Positions 12,382 to 24,784 are shown, numbered from the stretch's first letter. The stretch: DNA of 43,833 nt from Purshia tridentata (GCA_003254885.1 QANT01009264.1:1-43833); one strand, 5' to 3'. Notes: generated by a model from the letters alone, not told the origin. Translations and numbers: made by a program.

Positions 12382-13313
12382 TTGGTATATAGTCATTGAT
12401 GTAGACTCATTTCAGTCCAAAACATATATAGGTGTCATATTTCAAGTGAGCTGCTTTCAATATCTTGTTTCCAAACTCCAATTATTTTTCTTTCTGCTTA
12501 ATTATTGGTTTGTTAAAGGGACAAGCAGCTACCCAAATTAAATAGCCTTTACTGACACTACACCAAAAAATAATACCACTATCATGGGAGGTTGGTGAGC
12601 TCGCTTGCATCTAGATTGACTACTGTTAATTTGTTACTATTACTATACAGTCAACGATAAAAAAAAATGATAAAAAAATAATAAAAAACGTGCATCCACC
12701 TAAAAATTGATTAATTGATTTTGTAACCATGCATGCTGGACTTTTTTGCCTTGTATTTCGTCCTTACATGGAAAAAGTCGACCTTGTAGAATAACCAAAC
12801 ATTATATTTGAGCTATGTTGTTTTTATACTCAGATCATATATGTGCCAACAAACGAGTACAGCTGTCCAAGGCAAGGACTATCCAATTATATTTATTTGG
12901 AATTTTATGATTGATGAATGCCAGAAGGACATCTGTCAGGCAGATGTGTTAACGTAAGTTGCTTGCTTTCAATCTTAATTTATTTGTGCGTACAAAAAAT
13001 TGGCTGTATCTTCAGTTGATATTATGTTCATAGTTAATCGTTCTACTGTCACTATAGCAGCTATTTTGTAGGCTAGGCACTGCAAGTGTTGACTTAAGAC
13101 TTTTACTATTACGTCGTTGTTTTTTCCTATATAGAGAAACGTCACTTTAAACATTAGAATTTATCAAACACTTTGACATTACTTTTTTATTTCACATCAC
13201 ATCACATTTGACAAAATTATATTTATCAAATGTTCAACTGCTTGAAGTCAGTTAATTATTCTTACAGAACAAACTTCATAATAAAAAAAACAAATCAAAC
13301 CACATTAACACAC
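12382..13313. other. Spacer between convergent P450 copies 3 and 4
   Basis: AT-rich spacer between two convergent genes. It has the duplicated block 12816-13040 (matching 9418-9675) and a CACTA-like start at 12556 (CACTACACCAAAAAA) without a visible partner end. No gene is seen. Confidence 0.45.
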
Positions 13314-14969
13314 CTACAAGCACTTTGTAGGCACTGCCAGTAATGGCTTACTCTTTCGCAATGTTACCCCCAAAGTGTCCTTCCAGTCCATGGTACTTGA
13401 AGTGACATTCCCATCAAGTGCCCAATCAAATTGGTGCAGCAACATGCCCAAGGTCAGGTGCAACATTCTATGAGCCAAAGGCACACCAACACACATTCTT
13501 CTACCAGCCCCAAATGGAATTAGCTCATAATGTTGGCCCTTGTAATCAGTCTTTGACCCTATGAACCTCTCAGGCTTAAAAACCAAGGGGTCATCCCACA
13601 CATCTGGGTCTCTCCCAATTGCATAAGCATTCACAAACACCTGTGTGTCTTTGGGTACAAAGTAACCCATGAAATTGGTGTCATGCATAGCCCTTCGTGG
13701 TACTAAGAATGGGACTGGTGGGTGCAATCGTAATGTTTCTTTTATCACACCCTGCATGTATGGAAGTTTGTCAATGTCATTCTCTTCGATCTTTCTGTTT
13801 GGGCCTATCACCTGAGTGAGCTCGGCTTTGGCTCTGGTTAATGTCTCTTGGTTGCACAACAGCTCGGTCATCGCCCATTCTATGGTGCTACTTGTTGTTT
13901 CTGAACCAGCCATAAATATTTCCTGCACATATATCAGTTTTAATAATTGTGACGTGTTATAATTTAAAATTGATATTTATATATCAGGACTGAAATTAAA
14001 AGTATAACAGTTAGCGTAGGGATTCATATTTACCAATATGAAAATATTGAGATCACGATCACATATTTTAGCTGGTTCATCATTTCCACTGCCTTCAAAT
14101 TGAAGCAACGCATCCAAAAAGTCCCTCGTTTTCACTCCTCCGCTCACCTGCCGCTCTTTCATGCGGTCCTTGACAAACTTAGACGCAATTTCTATGGCTT
14201 TTCCCAGGTCCCTCTTCATCTTCCTCATCAACCCCTGTGGATCAAACCACCACAACCACGGAATAAAATCAGCCATGAACGCACCCCCGCCCTTCTCCAT
14301 TAGTCGACTCATCACCACAAAAAACTCAAAACCTTCTTTTGAACTGGGGCCCACCAAGTCTCTCGAGAGCATCAGGTTCCCAAGAAGGTTGAAAGTCATA
14401 AGGAACACAAAACGAGCCACGTGGACTCCATGTGATCCATGCTTTTTGAGTTTTGAGGCTTCTTCCTCTATCCATAATTGCATGTCGTTTACGCACTTTC
14501 TTCGTACTGACGCGGTGTCGTTGATGCGCGTGTTGACCAACATGTCAACAGTTACCAAACGCCTCAACATGCGCCAATGCGAGCCATAGGGGGCCAGAGC
14601 CAACGACCCCTTATGATAGTCATGGACCCGACTTGCTTCGTAAACAGTGCGTTCTGCAAACGACAAGTCGTGCTTCTTGAAAAACTCGGTGGCTGCTTTG
14701 GCGGATTGTATTACCATAGTGTTTTTTACACCAAGTCTTAGCCATAGGACGGGCCCAAACTTGTGACTGAGCTCAGTGAGGGTCCGGTGTGGCATTGTTC
14801 CAAGGTCCAACATGTTGCCAATTATGGGCCATCCTGGTGGGCCTGGAGGAAGAGGTCCATGGTGTTTCTGGGCAAAGTTTGATCTCCGGCGGATGATTAA
14901 CAGAAAGAGAGAAGCTGGTAAGAAAAAGATGATGAAGGGAATAGAGAAATTCCAAGAGTACCCTTCCAT
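13314..14969 (-). CDS. Cytochrome P450, CYP76A-like (gene 4), two exons
   Basis: Predicted ER-anchored P450 of 514 aa on the minus strand, convergent with pseudogene 3. Exon 1 is 14969-14034 (312 aa) and exon 2 is 13922-13314 (202 aa). The GT-AG phase-0 intron is only 111 nt. The start is the first in-frame ATG, reading MEGYSWNFSI. Seen in order: hydrophobic anchor (7-26), RRR, hinge PLPPGPPG (39-46), I-helix AGSETT (317-322), K-helix ETLR (374-377), PERF (429-432), haem loop FGAGRRMCVG with Cys456. No frameshift or stop was seen. It is the most compact and cleanest copy of the cluster. It probably shares enzymology with gene 2; the substrate is unknown. Confidence 0.92.
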
Positions 14970-15020
14970 CAAATCAGGCAATAGCTAGCCATGTCCACAA
15001 AATATTAAGGAGTGCATGAA

Positions 15021-15030
15021 CTATATATAC
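15021..15030 (-). promoter_or_regulatory. Probable TATA box of P450 gene 4
   Basis: On the minus strand this reads GTATATATAG, about 52-61 bases before the ATG at 14969. That spacing fits a plant core promoter with a 20-30 nt leader. Confidence 0.4.
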
Positions 15031-15900
15031 TAGTTCAAAAACAAAAAAGTAATCGAGCAGCGCGAGCTAGCAAATGTTTTGTAGCTAGATGGCGTTTGAT
15101 CATTGGCGTTCAATTTATAAGGTTTCGAAAGTTTGATTCAGAGTTTCTGGTCTGGTCGGTCATTTGCCCTTTAAATTTTATTAATTTTTAAGTCAATGGC
15201 AGAGTCCATAATTCACTCACTGGATTGGATGCTTGAAATTTGAAATTTGGAATTTGTTATTGTCTAAATATGACCTGTCAACTTAATTATGATCAAGTTC
15301 AACTCTTAGGGGTGATGGGCATCGAAAAAATGATAGTTAATTAGTGGATAGTTGATAAACTTGAATCCTCCCTTTAGATACAAGAGTACGGCTGTTTACA
15401 ACCATTCATCAATCTTGGAATGGCAAATATATAATTGGATAGCCATAACGGACTGGAGTTGAACTGGCTTAAATCAAATACATCAGCAACTAGCTTCTCT
15501 AAGTGCATCCACATATTTGTTTCAAGTTATCCCACACATGAAAGGAGCTCAACAGTTATATGTATTTCTACGTTACTCACGTGTTTGTTTCAAGTTATAT
15601 TATTATATGTGAAAAGAGCATGTTGAGAGATTACACATAAAAATATATAAACCAAAACTTTACAATATATGATATCATGAACATCTCTACTTATTACCAA
15701 TTAATTTTGAGTTTAATTCTCTAAATTCTTCAACATCTAAGTTCTTAACACTGTAATTACAATGTGGCAAAAATTTGATTGTACTAAATCCCAAAAAGAG
15801 AGTGGACACAAACAAGGAAAACAACAAATAACAATTTATGCGATCAAATAATGCACATTTGACACATAACATGCTGAAGCCACAGATATGCCTTCGATGA
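15031..15900. other. Intergenic region between P450 gene 4 and the DUF668 gene
   Basis: Upstream DNA of gene 4 and downstream DNA of the DUF668 gene. A 14-base direct repeat (TTGTTTCAAGTTAT) occurs near 15517 and 15585. No gene is recognised. The part next to 16214 probably includes the 3' UTR of the DUF668 transcript. Confidence 0.4.
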
Positions 15901-16214
15901 TGCCACAAAGAGCTTCGTATTACATTACAGGATATGCTTTACAAGGAAGTCACTGATGGGCCCAAATCATCCACGGCATGAACAAATGAAAGAATTTTGA
16001 GTTCCAAGAAAACTCCCAAAAAAAAAAAAAAAACTGTTTGCCCAAATGAAGCAAAAAGGTTAATTTGAAGCTTAAAACATCTCAACAGTTGGAGGAATGC
16101 CATTTCTGATCATTTGAAACAGTCTCGTGGAAGTGTGTAGTAACTCATCTTTCTCTATATGAGTTCATTGATTGACCATCCTAAATCTCCTAATGCAGTC
16201 TACGAAATTCGAAG

Positions 16215-17915
16215 TTAAGCAATTTCATCCCTTTGGAGCATATAATCATCGCATGGTCTGCTGCCACCAGCATCTGCTAAAGCCTTCCTATTACCTATCA
16301 TGCAGATATAGTTCAGACCTATAAGAAGCTCTGTAATTGCAGCTTCAGTCTTAGCCCGACTTGCAAAGTAGAGGGTCTGTACCAGAAGCACATTCGTCTT
16401 GGAAACTTCATGCTGCTTCACAATATTTCGCTCAGAATGCCACCGTATCATGGTATGCGCGAGTGGTGCAAGCCAGTCCAATATCTGCTCCATTGCCAGA
16501 GTCCACTCCCCTGCAAGGGCGGGATCATAGATGGTTGAGCCCATAGTTTTGGTATATGACTTTAGTCTAGCTCTCAAAGCAGATCTTATACTCGAGGTTA
16601 TCATATCGTATAGATCACATCTCATGTCAAGGCTGATCAAGTGAGGTGATGAAGCTATCTTTTCAATCAAAATAATCACTTTCGCATAGTGGACAGCCAG
16701 AGCAGCATCGCCAAGGGTAGACAGCGGGGGAGTCAACAGTGAACGTTTTGAACTGAAGAGGGACAACTTAGAATAGATACTGTTGCTGAAAGATGGAGAT
16801 CCCACATCTGTGTACTTTAAATTATTAAACTCTTTCATACGGGTACGGCTCAGCCTCATAGAACCACCAATTTCTGACTTGTAGCTCTGAAGAACAGGAG
16901 AATCACCTCCACCCGTCATGCATCCTTTAAAAGGTCCAACAGGAGCAAACCGTCTGCCTTTTAATTGAGAATAATTTCCATGTTTGATGGATGACTGACG
17001 ATGAGCTGGTCGCTGCTTGTTTGTTCTATTATTACCAGTACTAAGGCTTGGCTTTGTTAGCGACCTCCCAAGAGGTCCTGAATAGAACCCACATAGATTA
17101 CCATCAGATGGATGAACAGATGAGTGCATAAAAGCAGAAAAAGAATTACTGCGAGAAAGACGATCAGAATTAGTAAGTGCACAATTATCAATCCCCTCTC
17201 CAAGAGCCATTTGATCAAATCCAAAGACCTGCTTGATCCTCTGTAGCATCGTAAAGAGGGATCTCACTAAAAGTCGAACAATGTAATCATAAGTTCTATT
17301 CCATGGAGACATGTCTTGTAGATTTTTCACTTCTTGGCGCTGTGACATTACCTTCTGTTGAAATTCAAGCAATTTGACCTGATTTAACTCTGGATTGGCT
17401 CGCATTCTCCGTAGTGTTTGCTCAAGCTCCGCTAGCACCTCCAGCTCCTGAGACAATTGCATTGTAAACGCAACAAATCTTTCCATTTTTTTCACTTTCC
17501 TCTCCATTTTCTTTAACCTGTATTCCCACCCAAGCCATTGAAAACCATTCTGAAGAGGGTCATAAAAAAATTGTTCAAATTGGTGATACATAGGGTCCGT
17601 GCACCTCTTCCCAAGCCTGACCACAGTTGCTGCCAGACATCCCAAATTCTCAATTATCTCATTGAGTGCAAGTTCCATCAAGTAATCACCATCTTCGGAG
17701 ACCAGCCTTCTCACCCCAATTGAGTTAACAAGCTCTTCCCTGAAACTAAGCATCTCCTTTTCACTCAAACTATTCCATAAATTAACCATCTTTAACATCA
17801 AGCCCGCAACTTCAAACGCCAGAATTCCAATCACCGGCTTGTCAGGTTCCACCACCCTCTTCCATGAGAACCTTAAACTACCGAACCACGACTCAGGCAC
17901 CATCTCACCTCCCAT
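16215..17915 (-). CDS. DUF3475/DUF668 protein, PSK SIMULATOR-related
   Basis: An uninterrupted 566-aa coding exon. The N-terminal part (about 29-85, GILAFEVAGLMLKMVNLW) matches the DUF3475 domain. The C-terminal part (about 401-490, from LGDAALAVHYAKVIILIEK) matches DUF668. This pairing defines a plant-only family that includes PSI1 (PSK SIMULATOR 1), linked to growth. A charged region at about 132-200 (KKMERKVKKMERF onward) may form a coiled coil. The middle (about 245-395) is Ser/Gly-rich and probably disordered. The protein starts MGGE; Gly2 could in principle be myristoylated as proposed for PSI proteins, but the rest of the N-terminus is not a clear myristoylation signal. The ATG at 17915 is the first in frame and lies just after a probable 5'-UTR acceptor. 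The exact Arabidopsis counterpart is not determined. Confidence 0.9.
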   Translation of the reverse strand: MGGEMVPESWFGSLRFSWKRVVEPDKPVIGILAFEVAGLMLKMVNLWNSLSEKEMLSFREELVNSIGVRRLVSEDGDYLMELALNEIIENLGCLAATVVRLGKRCTDPMYHQFEQFFYDPLQNGFQWLGWEYRLKKMERKVKKMERFVAFTMQLSQELEVLAELEQTLRRMRANPELNQVKLLEFQQKVMSQRQEVKNLQDMSPWNRTYDYIVRLLVRSLFTMLQRIKQVFGFDQMALGEGIDNCALTNSDRLSRSNSFSAFMHSSVHPSDGNLCGFYSGPLGRSLTKPSLSTGNNRTNKQRPAHRQSSIKHGNYSQLKGRRFAPVGPFKGCMTGGGDSPVLQSYKSEIGGSMRLSRTRMKEFNNLKYTDVGSPSFSNSIYSKLSLFSSKRSLLTPPLSTLGDAALAVHYAKVIILIEKIASSPHLISLDMRCDLYDMITSSIRSALRARLKSYTKTMGSTIYDPALAGEWTLAMEQILDWLAPLAHTMIRWHSERNIVKQHEVSKTNVLLVQTLYFASRAKTEAAITELLIGLNYICMIGNRKALADAGGSRPCDDYMLQRDEIA

Positions 17916-17928
17916 TAACGTGCATACA

Positions 17929-18378
17929 CTGCAAGCCGAACCTCACCAGAAATCTTAGTAGATCACTTTATTCCTGTGCAAAAATTGTAACTTGTATTAT
18001 ATTGTATGAAACCAAATCTCAATTTCTCAACCAAAAAAAAAGAAGACACAAAACTAACCCTAAATCCCTAAATCAAGCAACCTTAGCTCAATACCAAAAC
18101 CAAACACTCTAAACCTCCATTTCGTTGCTCATGAAGCGCAGAAAAATAGGAAAACAAAGCATAACTAAAAACGACTTTTCTGCGCTCTAATCTCAGCTAA
18201 ATCAAATACCCACAAATCAAATGGCAAAATTGACAGTTTCCCAGGTCCCAAACAGTAGAATTTTCACATTTTCTCACCCACCAAACATACATTACTGATT
18301 GCCCTGACAAATTCAGACAACAATACAAGAACATAAGCATACATATTGGAGCTAACTTTGCCTATAGTGAAGACTCAC
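17929..18378 (-). other. Probable 5'-UTR intron of the DUF668 gene
   Basis: On the minus strand a strong donor CG|GTGAGTCT lies at 18378 and an acceptor TTCGGCTTGCAG|TG ends at 17929, 13 bases before the ATG. The 450-nt stretch between has no coding signal. A leader intron fits this gene layout, but only transcript data can confirm it. Confidence 0.5.
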
Positions 18379-18429
18379 CGTTTAATTTGAAGAAGTGACA
18401 AAAGAAGCAAGCAAATATGATTCAGCTAC

Positions 18430-19630
18430 AGAAACTGGGATTGGCCCTTGTTGGGTTTTGTAAGTGGAGGGTGTGCGTAGGCTTTGACCGTACGCACCAC
18501 CTGCATACAAATAGCCGCGCCCGCAACGCAGAGGGTTAGCAAGGGACAAAGGCTAAAGCCGAAAAGAGTCCCAAAGGAGTCGTAAATCGGTCAATCCGAG
18601 GTGAAAAAAATGGGATATTACATCGCCTCTTGGGGAATGCCAATGGTTCTAATGTTTCTAAGCTTCCATTGTCTAGTAACGTTGAGGGAGTTCTTGTTGC
18701 ACGTGTTTTGGTCTTAATTTCATATATGAAATTACTCTAAATTATATTTTTTTTACTAACATATTAATTATTACATCATTTGATGTTTAGAAATGTGAAA
18801 AGTTTTTGTGACGCTAGGATTGATTATTGTTATTTATGTTATAAATGTGATATTGCCAAGGCAAGGGTATATTTTTAAAGCTTTTGTGGTGGAATATCTT
18901 TGAATCTTTGGGTGAAGGTTAATTGGCACTTGTAGTTGGTAAGTGGTTCATATAGCCATGGTTTTTTGGGGTGGCTAAGAGCATTGGGAGTATCGGAGTG
19001 GTTTGGGCTGGACCATGATTAAGGCCAATAAGGATGATTTACTTTAATATGCTTTGTTGAAAATTTGTGTCATTTTGTGGGTTTTGCTGTTGTGAGTTGT
19101 GGGTGGTGAGAGCATTTCTTGGGGGCATATGCTTGTCACGTGAGACAAAGTTTTATGCACAACTGTCCTCTTCTAAACTAAACTAGTGATTGATTGCCCA
19201 ATGCAGAAGAACATTCAATGGCAATCTGAGATGCTTTTGCACCATTCGCTTCGGAGAAATGGGCTTGACTTTCATTGCGTTTGATTATGTCTGCACTAAT
19301 TTGGTTGCTTGCTGCCTTGTTGTTCATTATAAAATATAAATGCAAAATCAAGAGCGCCAAGTTGACAAGTGACTTGTTTTGTTCGATATTAGGTGGGTAC
19401 AGTCTCCTCTTGTATTCTTAGATATGTGCCCAAGTACAACTTATTAGCATGATATATATTATTGTCTTATTTTTTAGTAGTTTTTATTTTATTTTATAAT
19501 ATAGTTGTTATTTAACATAATATCATAACCTTATTTAATTGTTTGCAAGAGGTATTGGGTTGAATCTGTCATCTCCCAATTCAGTCTATTTAATGGTGAA
19601 AGTATGTAAGATAATGAATTCAAATTAGGA
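18430..19630. other. Intergenic, no gene recognised
   Basis: Includes the probable promoter and leader side of the DUF668 gene (18380-18600, with a GC-richer patch near 18515-18550). The rest is AT-rich without a recognisable gene or repeat. Confidence 0.4.
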
Positions 19631-19636
19631 TAAGTA

Positions 19637-19876
19637 AAAGGTCAAAACTATTCCGATCACTATGAATTACTAAGTTGACCACCTTTGGGTTATTTGACAA
19701 TAATCTACTGAAATATTTATGTTATTTCAGTAAACTATTGTCGAATGGTATAAACATAAAAAAGAGTTTAATAGTTAGCAATCGAAATAATACAAATATT
19801 TTGGTAGACTATTGTCAAATGACCTAAAGGTGATCAACTTAATAATATTTCAAGATGGTCGAAATAACCTAACCTT
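19637..19876. mobile_element. MITE-like element with long terminal inverted repeats
   Basis: The left half (from AAAGGTCAAAACTATTCCGA) and the reverse complement of the right half (from AAGGTTAGGTTATTTCGACC) align over roughly 90 bases. Shared blocks include AAGTTGA-CACCTTT and TTTGACAATA. The element is almost wholly palindromic, about 240 bp, with no coding capacity. The target duplication could not be fixed. Confidence 0.65.
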
Positions 19877-19884
19877 AAGTTGAT

Positions 19885-22280
19885 ATTTTTCATCGATGTA
19901 ACAAAAACCACGGTTGGTCCTATCTAATGAGCCCAAATGTTATTTAATACCCCTTTCTCTCAACGGCCCACATGAAGCATACCCTTGTGGGTTTCGTTAT
20001 TGAATGGGCTTTTCAGAGCCCGTTTTTCACTTGTTCATTGTGTTTTTGGGTAATTATTGTGAGATTTGTTGCTTCTTTTCTCTTGTTGGTGTGGTCTTAC
20101 AATATTAAACTAGATTGATTAGAAAGCGGGATAGAAAAAAAGTAAAGTAGGGTTGAATAGAAAATCTGAAAATGAGTTGGATGATTTAATATAATATATT
20201 TAAAGTTATGTATATAATTACAATTGCTTAAAGTAACAGCCTATTAATAAGTATTCCTCTAGGCTAGTTGACAAATTGAGTTTTTTCTTTTTGTTTTTAT
20301 TTGGTGGAGGGGGAATTTAAATTTGAGACATATACAACATTGTGTTAGAAAATTTGACAGTCCTAAATTAGTTGGTGAGTTTTATTAATTAACTTTGACC
20401 ACACATTGAACAAGTAAACAACGTACTGAAACACTAATAATATAACATTCTAAATTGTATGGCAAAAGAATATTTTCCATTTATCTAATACAAAAAATTT
20501 AGCCTCCACACTAAGGTGTGAACTTTGAATATAAGCATGACTAACTCACATGGAGGAGGCCAAAAAGGAGTTTGAATGTGTCACTTTTAATAATAACTTT
20601 GCAGCTTTATTTTCATGCTTAATTTATTTAAACTATTTTTAAACAATATATAATGAAACTGTTATGACTGGTCCCCCCCCTTATCCATATCTCAAGGCAC
20701 CTCTCAAACTCAAGTGATTTGGTTTTCTAAAATATAAAGGACTGCCTTCATTCTGAAGAGATATGTTCTTTTTCTCCCCATTAATATATAATTATATTTG
20801 TTGGGAGTCTTGGGACTCTTCAAGAGTTGAAAATAATATATACATATATATATATATATTTGATTTTGAGAAATTAATCCTTTATCAAGATTCAAGGCAC
20901 TTATTGGAAATCCCAATTTGAATAATTAAAATAGGAACCCACTTTGAACTATGACCGAAAGGAAAAAAGAAAATAAATAAAATGTAAATGGTGGCCTTGA
21001 AACTCCTTAAACCCACATGCTCATCACTAGGGAATCTCCCTTTTTGAAATGCTTTGATTTTTTTTTCTTTTTTATTGAAATTATTTATAAAATATAGCGA
21101 TTTGGGAAGGCTTAAGTAAAATTGAAAGGAGGAGAAATTGTGGGTGATCTTCAATAGTTAAGAGGTAGATCCTCCTTCTTGGAAGAACCCTTTTGCTGTT
21201 TCTTATAGAAAAACAATCCATAAATTGATTCTGTAATTAAGATATAATAAATTAAAATTAAATTTAGACATATGTCATTTTTTAGTTAACAACTCAACAC
21301 AATGATGTGACAGAATATATGACACACAAATTGGAGAATTGAAATTGGGATTTATTACTCAACTATCCAAAGTGTATCCAGATATATATATCCGTATGTT
21401 CTCAATTGTGGTAGGTTTTTCAACCTCCTAGCTAATGTTGGTGTGTTAGGTGAAGTTGATTTCCAAACTTTGATTGAGCAATCTGTTCAAACGGTTTGAA
21501 CAACCACTAAATAAACAAGTCCAAGGAACAGGGACCCAATTCATCTAATTGCAGGCAATAAAGTTCTCTCAAACAGTGTCACATATTAAAATAGTAATTA
21601 ATTAAATAAATGAGTTTAACTTTACTCCTCTAATTTGTAATTCTTGTGGAGTCATTCCTTCTTTGTTAATTTAATTCCCCTTGATGTTTGGAGAGAGAAT
21701 TAGTTTAGTTCTTGTTTTGCATATTGTCTTTTTTTGTTGAATGTTTGACCACTTTCTTCTCAAATAAGAAAATAACTTGTGCTCTTATCATGTATAGTAC
21801 AATAAAAATTGCAAACTGTAACATAGAAACTACAAAGGATCGATCCTGACCGTCGATTAGCATCAATGTTTAGATGTACGGCCCTGAGAAAGAGTGCATC
21901 AGTGAAGGAACAGAAGACCAAAAGTCTTTGTTTGTTATTTATTTTAATTAAATAATTAATACATTGCATGGTTGGTCCCTTCGGGCCGTCAACGGTACAG
22001 AGAGATCTTACAACACTGTTCGCTTTCTCAGAATCAGAATTGTATTATTGTATTTCTGTGTTTCTTTGTTCTTGTTTTTCTTTCTGTCTAAGTTTATTTC
22101 TGTATTTTTATTTATTTTCATCTTTTTGTATGTTATCTTTTAAAGCCTTTGATCCGGGCACCCCTGGTTTAAATTTATTTGCTTTTGTTTGTTTTTTATA
22201 TAGAAATGGGTGGGGAATGGCCTAGAAAGAAAACAGAGCAAGGGGGCTTATGCAAGACAATAAATATTTTAGAAGCTTTA
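19885..22280. other. Intergenic, no gene recognised
   Basis: AT-rich. Short open frames (for example 21968-22225) are hydrophobic low-complexity sequence without family features. A TA microsatellite lies at about 20837-20861 and a C9 run near 20672. Nothing else is recognised. Confidence 0.4.
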
Positions 22281-22287
22281 ATTCTTT

Positions 22288-22634
22288 CTTTTTCAATTTG
22301 GTACTTGAATTATAGGCTTTATCCCAACTAGGTATATAAACTATTATTTGTTCAAATTTCATATCTAAAATTTTATTTTGTATCAATTTACTATATAATA
22401 TAACTTTTTAAACAATACATTAAAATTAGGGGCATTTTAGTCAACCTTGGATTGTGAATAGACCAAATTGACCTTGGGTATAAGATATGTACAATACACA
22501 TGACCACATTTTTTTAGTATTTTTTTAACAAAAGTCACATTATACACCAATTTGGGTATGAAAATTGTGACAAATAATAGTTTAGGTATCTAGTTGGGAA
22601 AAGGCCCAAAGTTCAAGTTTCAAAATTGAAAAAG
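22288..22634. mobile_element. MITE-like element with ~75-bp terminal inverted repeats
   Basis: The left end CTTTTTCAATTTGGTACTTG pairs with the right end read in reverse, CTTTTTCAATTTTGAAACTT. Further inside, CCCAACTAG and ACTATTATTTGT are shared by both arms. It is 347 bp with no coding frame. Long arms suggest a Mutator-type or foldback MITE; the target duplication was not resolved. Confidence 0.65.
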
Positions 22635-22639
22635 ACCAA

Positions 22640-24195
22640 ATATTTTTTTCTCTATTTGGTAGATCTTTTAAAATTCTTTCTAACGTGGTGTTTGGGAAAT
22701 TTGTGCTTATTAATAAGTGTGATATTCGTTTAATTTTATTCTTTGTTGTTTGTTATAGTGTAATTGTATTCTTATTAATAGTTATAAGAGAAATGTTAGT
22801 TAATTTCCATTTGTGTATTTTTCTTTTGTTCATGCGCATTGTAGTTTCTTAATTGGAATTTTTTCATTTTATAAATTAATTTTTAAAAATCATCTTTATA
22901 AAAGGTTAACAAAATTGTAAATCATTTACCATTCTAATATTTATTAAATAAATAAACGATTTTTATAACAATTAGAATAATCATTTATTTAGATGGAGGA
23001 AGGAAAGAAAATCGAATTTGAGTGTAGAATGAACAATTACACGACATTCTTAACTAAGTTATCCAAAAACTGCACAAGAGCTATTTTACTCACCAGAAAA
23101 AGGTGATAATGAGTAAAAAAAATTTCCAACTCCACACACCATCATTCAATACCAATTTACCATAGGGTGGTGCGTTTATCAAACTTTAGGCCCTGATTGG
23201 CAGAGCTTTTTTGAAACAGTAAAAAAAGAGCAAACAAATTAGAAATACTTAAATAGGAAACGTAAGCTTGGGATTTGAACCTTTTTTTGTTGCTTAATAA
23301 AATAAAAGCATTATTTTATGGCAGGTTATAGCTTTAACAGCAGAGCGCTAGTTTGACTGGAATTTTAATCTCAACAAGTTGTTTTTCAGAATTCAAAACC
23401 ACCTTCTAACTTAATAATTTCCCCGGTCTTTAATAAACCAAAATTGAAAGCAAAGTTATATCGAAATCACTAAATTGCCCTTCTATTCTATTCCGAATCC
23501 CATCAAGGTCCTCATTTCTATCTAGTGTGCTACCGATGTTACCCTTTTCTTTCATATGGTGAGCTTCTTTATTGTTTCATTTTCATGTCCTGTCGAAATT
23601 TTTTACCCTTTCCATACTACTCTTTGTTTTTCTTTTGTTTGGATCAATATCAAGTTATTAATGTTTGAATTAGTAACATAATATTTACATTATTTGTGTT
23701 AAGAGGTCATATCATTTTTCAATTCATGTAAAGTAGTAGTCAACACAAATATACTAACTAATTCATATTAATTTTGAATCATGTTAGAGTATGAGTTTAA
23801 AATTTTCATCATTTAACACTATCAGTTACTTTTTACATGAGAAGTGTACTAATAAGAACAAGATTTTTAATTAGTTTGGCGAAATTAGTTTGATATAATT
23901 AATAATCAATGAGAAATTATATTGAGTACAAATTTATCATAGGTGCATATATCTTTTATATCACATGATTTAGTACACAATGAGAAATAACATCATAAAT
24001 GCATATTTCTGTTACATTCCAGTTTCCGTCCGTGACCTTAGAAAATCAAAAACTATCATTAATTAATTAAGAACATTTCCACTCCAAATATATTAATTTA
24101 ACTCACGAAAAAAATAATATTTATTTAACTTAAACAATTTCAAATGCTTTCATATTGTCAAGACCACATTCAACTTTGAGTCTTTGACCATTTTT
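22640..24195. other. Intergenic, no gene recognised
   Basis: AT-rich. A stretch near 23185-23370 begins GGCCCTGATTGGCAGAGC and resembles the ends of hAT-type MITEs, but I could not pair two clear termini. No gene is recognised. Confidence 0.35.
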
Positions 24196-24200
24196 TTTAA

Positions 24201-24405
24201 TAGGAAAAACAACAATGCTACACTTACCATATTTTTATACCATAATTTTATATCATCTTATATGGCAATCTACATGGCATTTATATATTGGACACTAAAA
24301 AAATTAAAATAAAAACTCTAAAAATAAGGAAATACTTTGCCAGTACAATAATGACACGTAAGATGGTACAACAAATATGGTAAGAATGACATTATTGTAG
24401 GAAAA
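24201..24405. mobile_element. hAT-type MITE with 8-bp target duplication
   Basis: The 8-mer TAGGAAAA flanks both sides (24201-24208 and 24398-24405). The 189-bp element between has inverted ends: ACAACAATGCTACACTTACC against CAATAATGTCATTCTTACC on the other strand, continuing with CATATTT. An 8-bp target duplication is typical of hAT elements. It is non-coding. Confidence 0.7.
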
Positions 24406-24784
24406 ATCCAACTAGCTAGACTTCCCATTTGAATTTAGTTTTCAAGCCAACAATTTAAATTTGGGAATTACATTTAGAATAGAAGCATAATTTAAAGGAA
24501 GTAAAATGGAAAGATTTTTATACTCTATCCGATAACAAAGACTCTAAGTACCATAAAATTATTATTTTAACATGTGTCAAATTACCTAAAAATTTGCTCA
24601 ATATGATTCATATTTATCCAAAAAACTTACCAAACAAAAATAAAATAAAATAAAAAAATCTCAAAAGAGAGAGAAGAAATATTTTCCTAAATAAGAGGGG
24701 CAAAAGGAGAATTTCAGAGAAGGGTGTAGTCCAGACAAGAAAATCTGAAAATAGCAGTTTCGCAGTCCCTTTTCTCCTCCATTA

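Noticed and set aside
12556..12575. CACTA-like terminus CACTACACCAAAAAATAATA
   Set aside because: No partner end (GTAGTG) with a fitting subterminal region was found nearby, so an element cannot be defined.
21968..22225. 85-codon open frame
   Set aside because: Phe/Leu/Ser-rich low-complexity translation, no family resemblance, no clear promoter or splice context.
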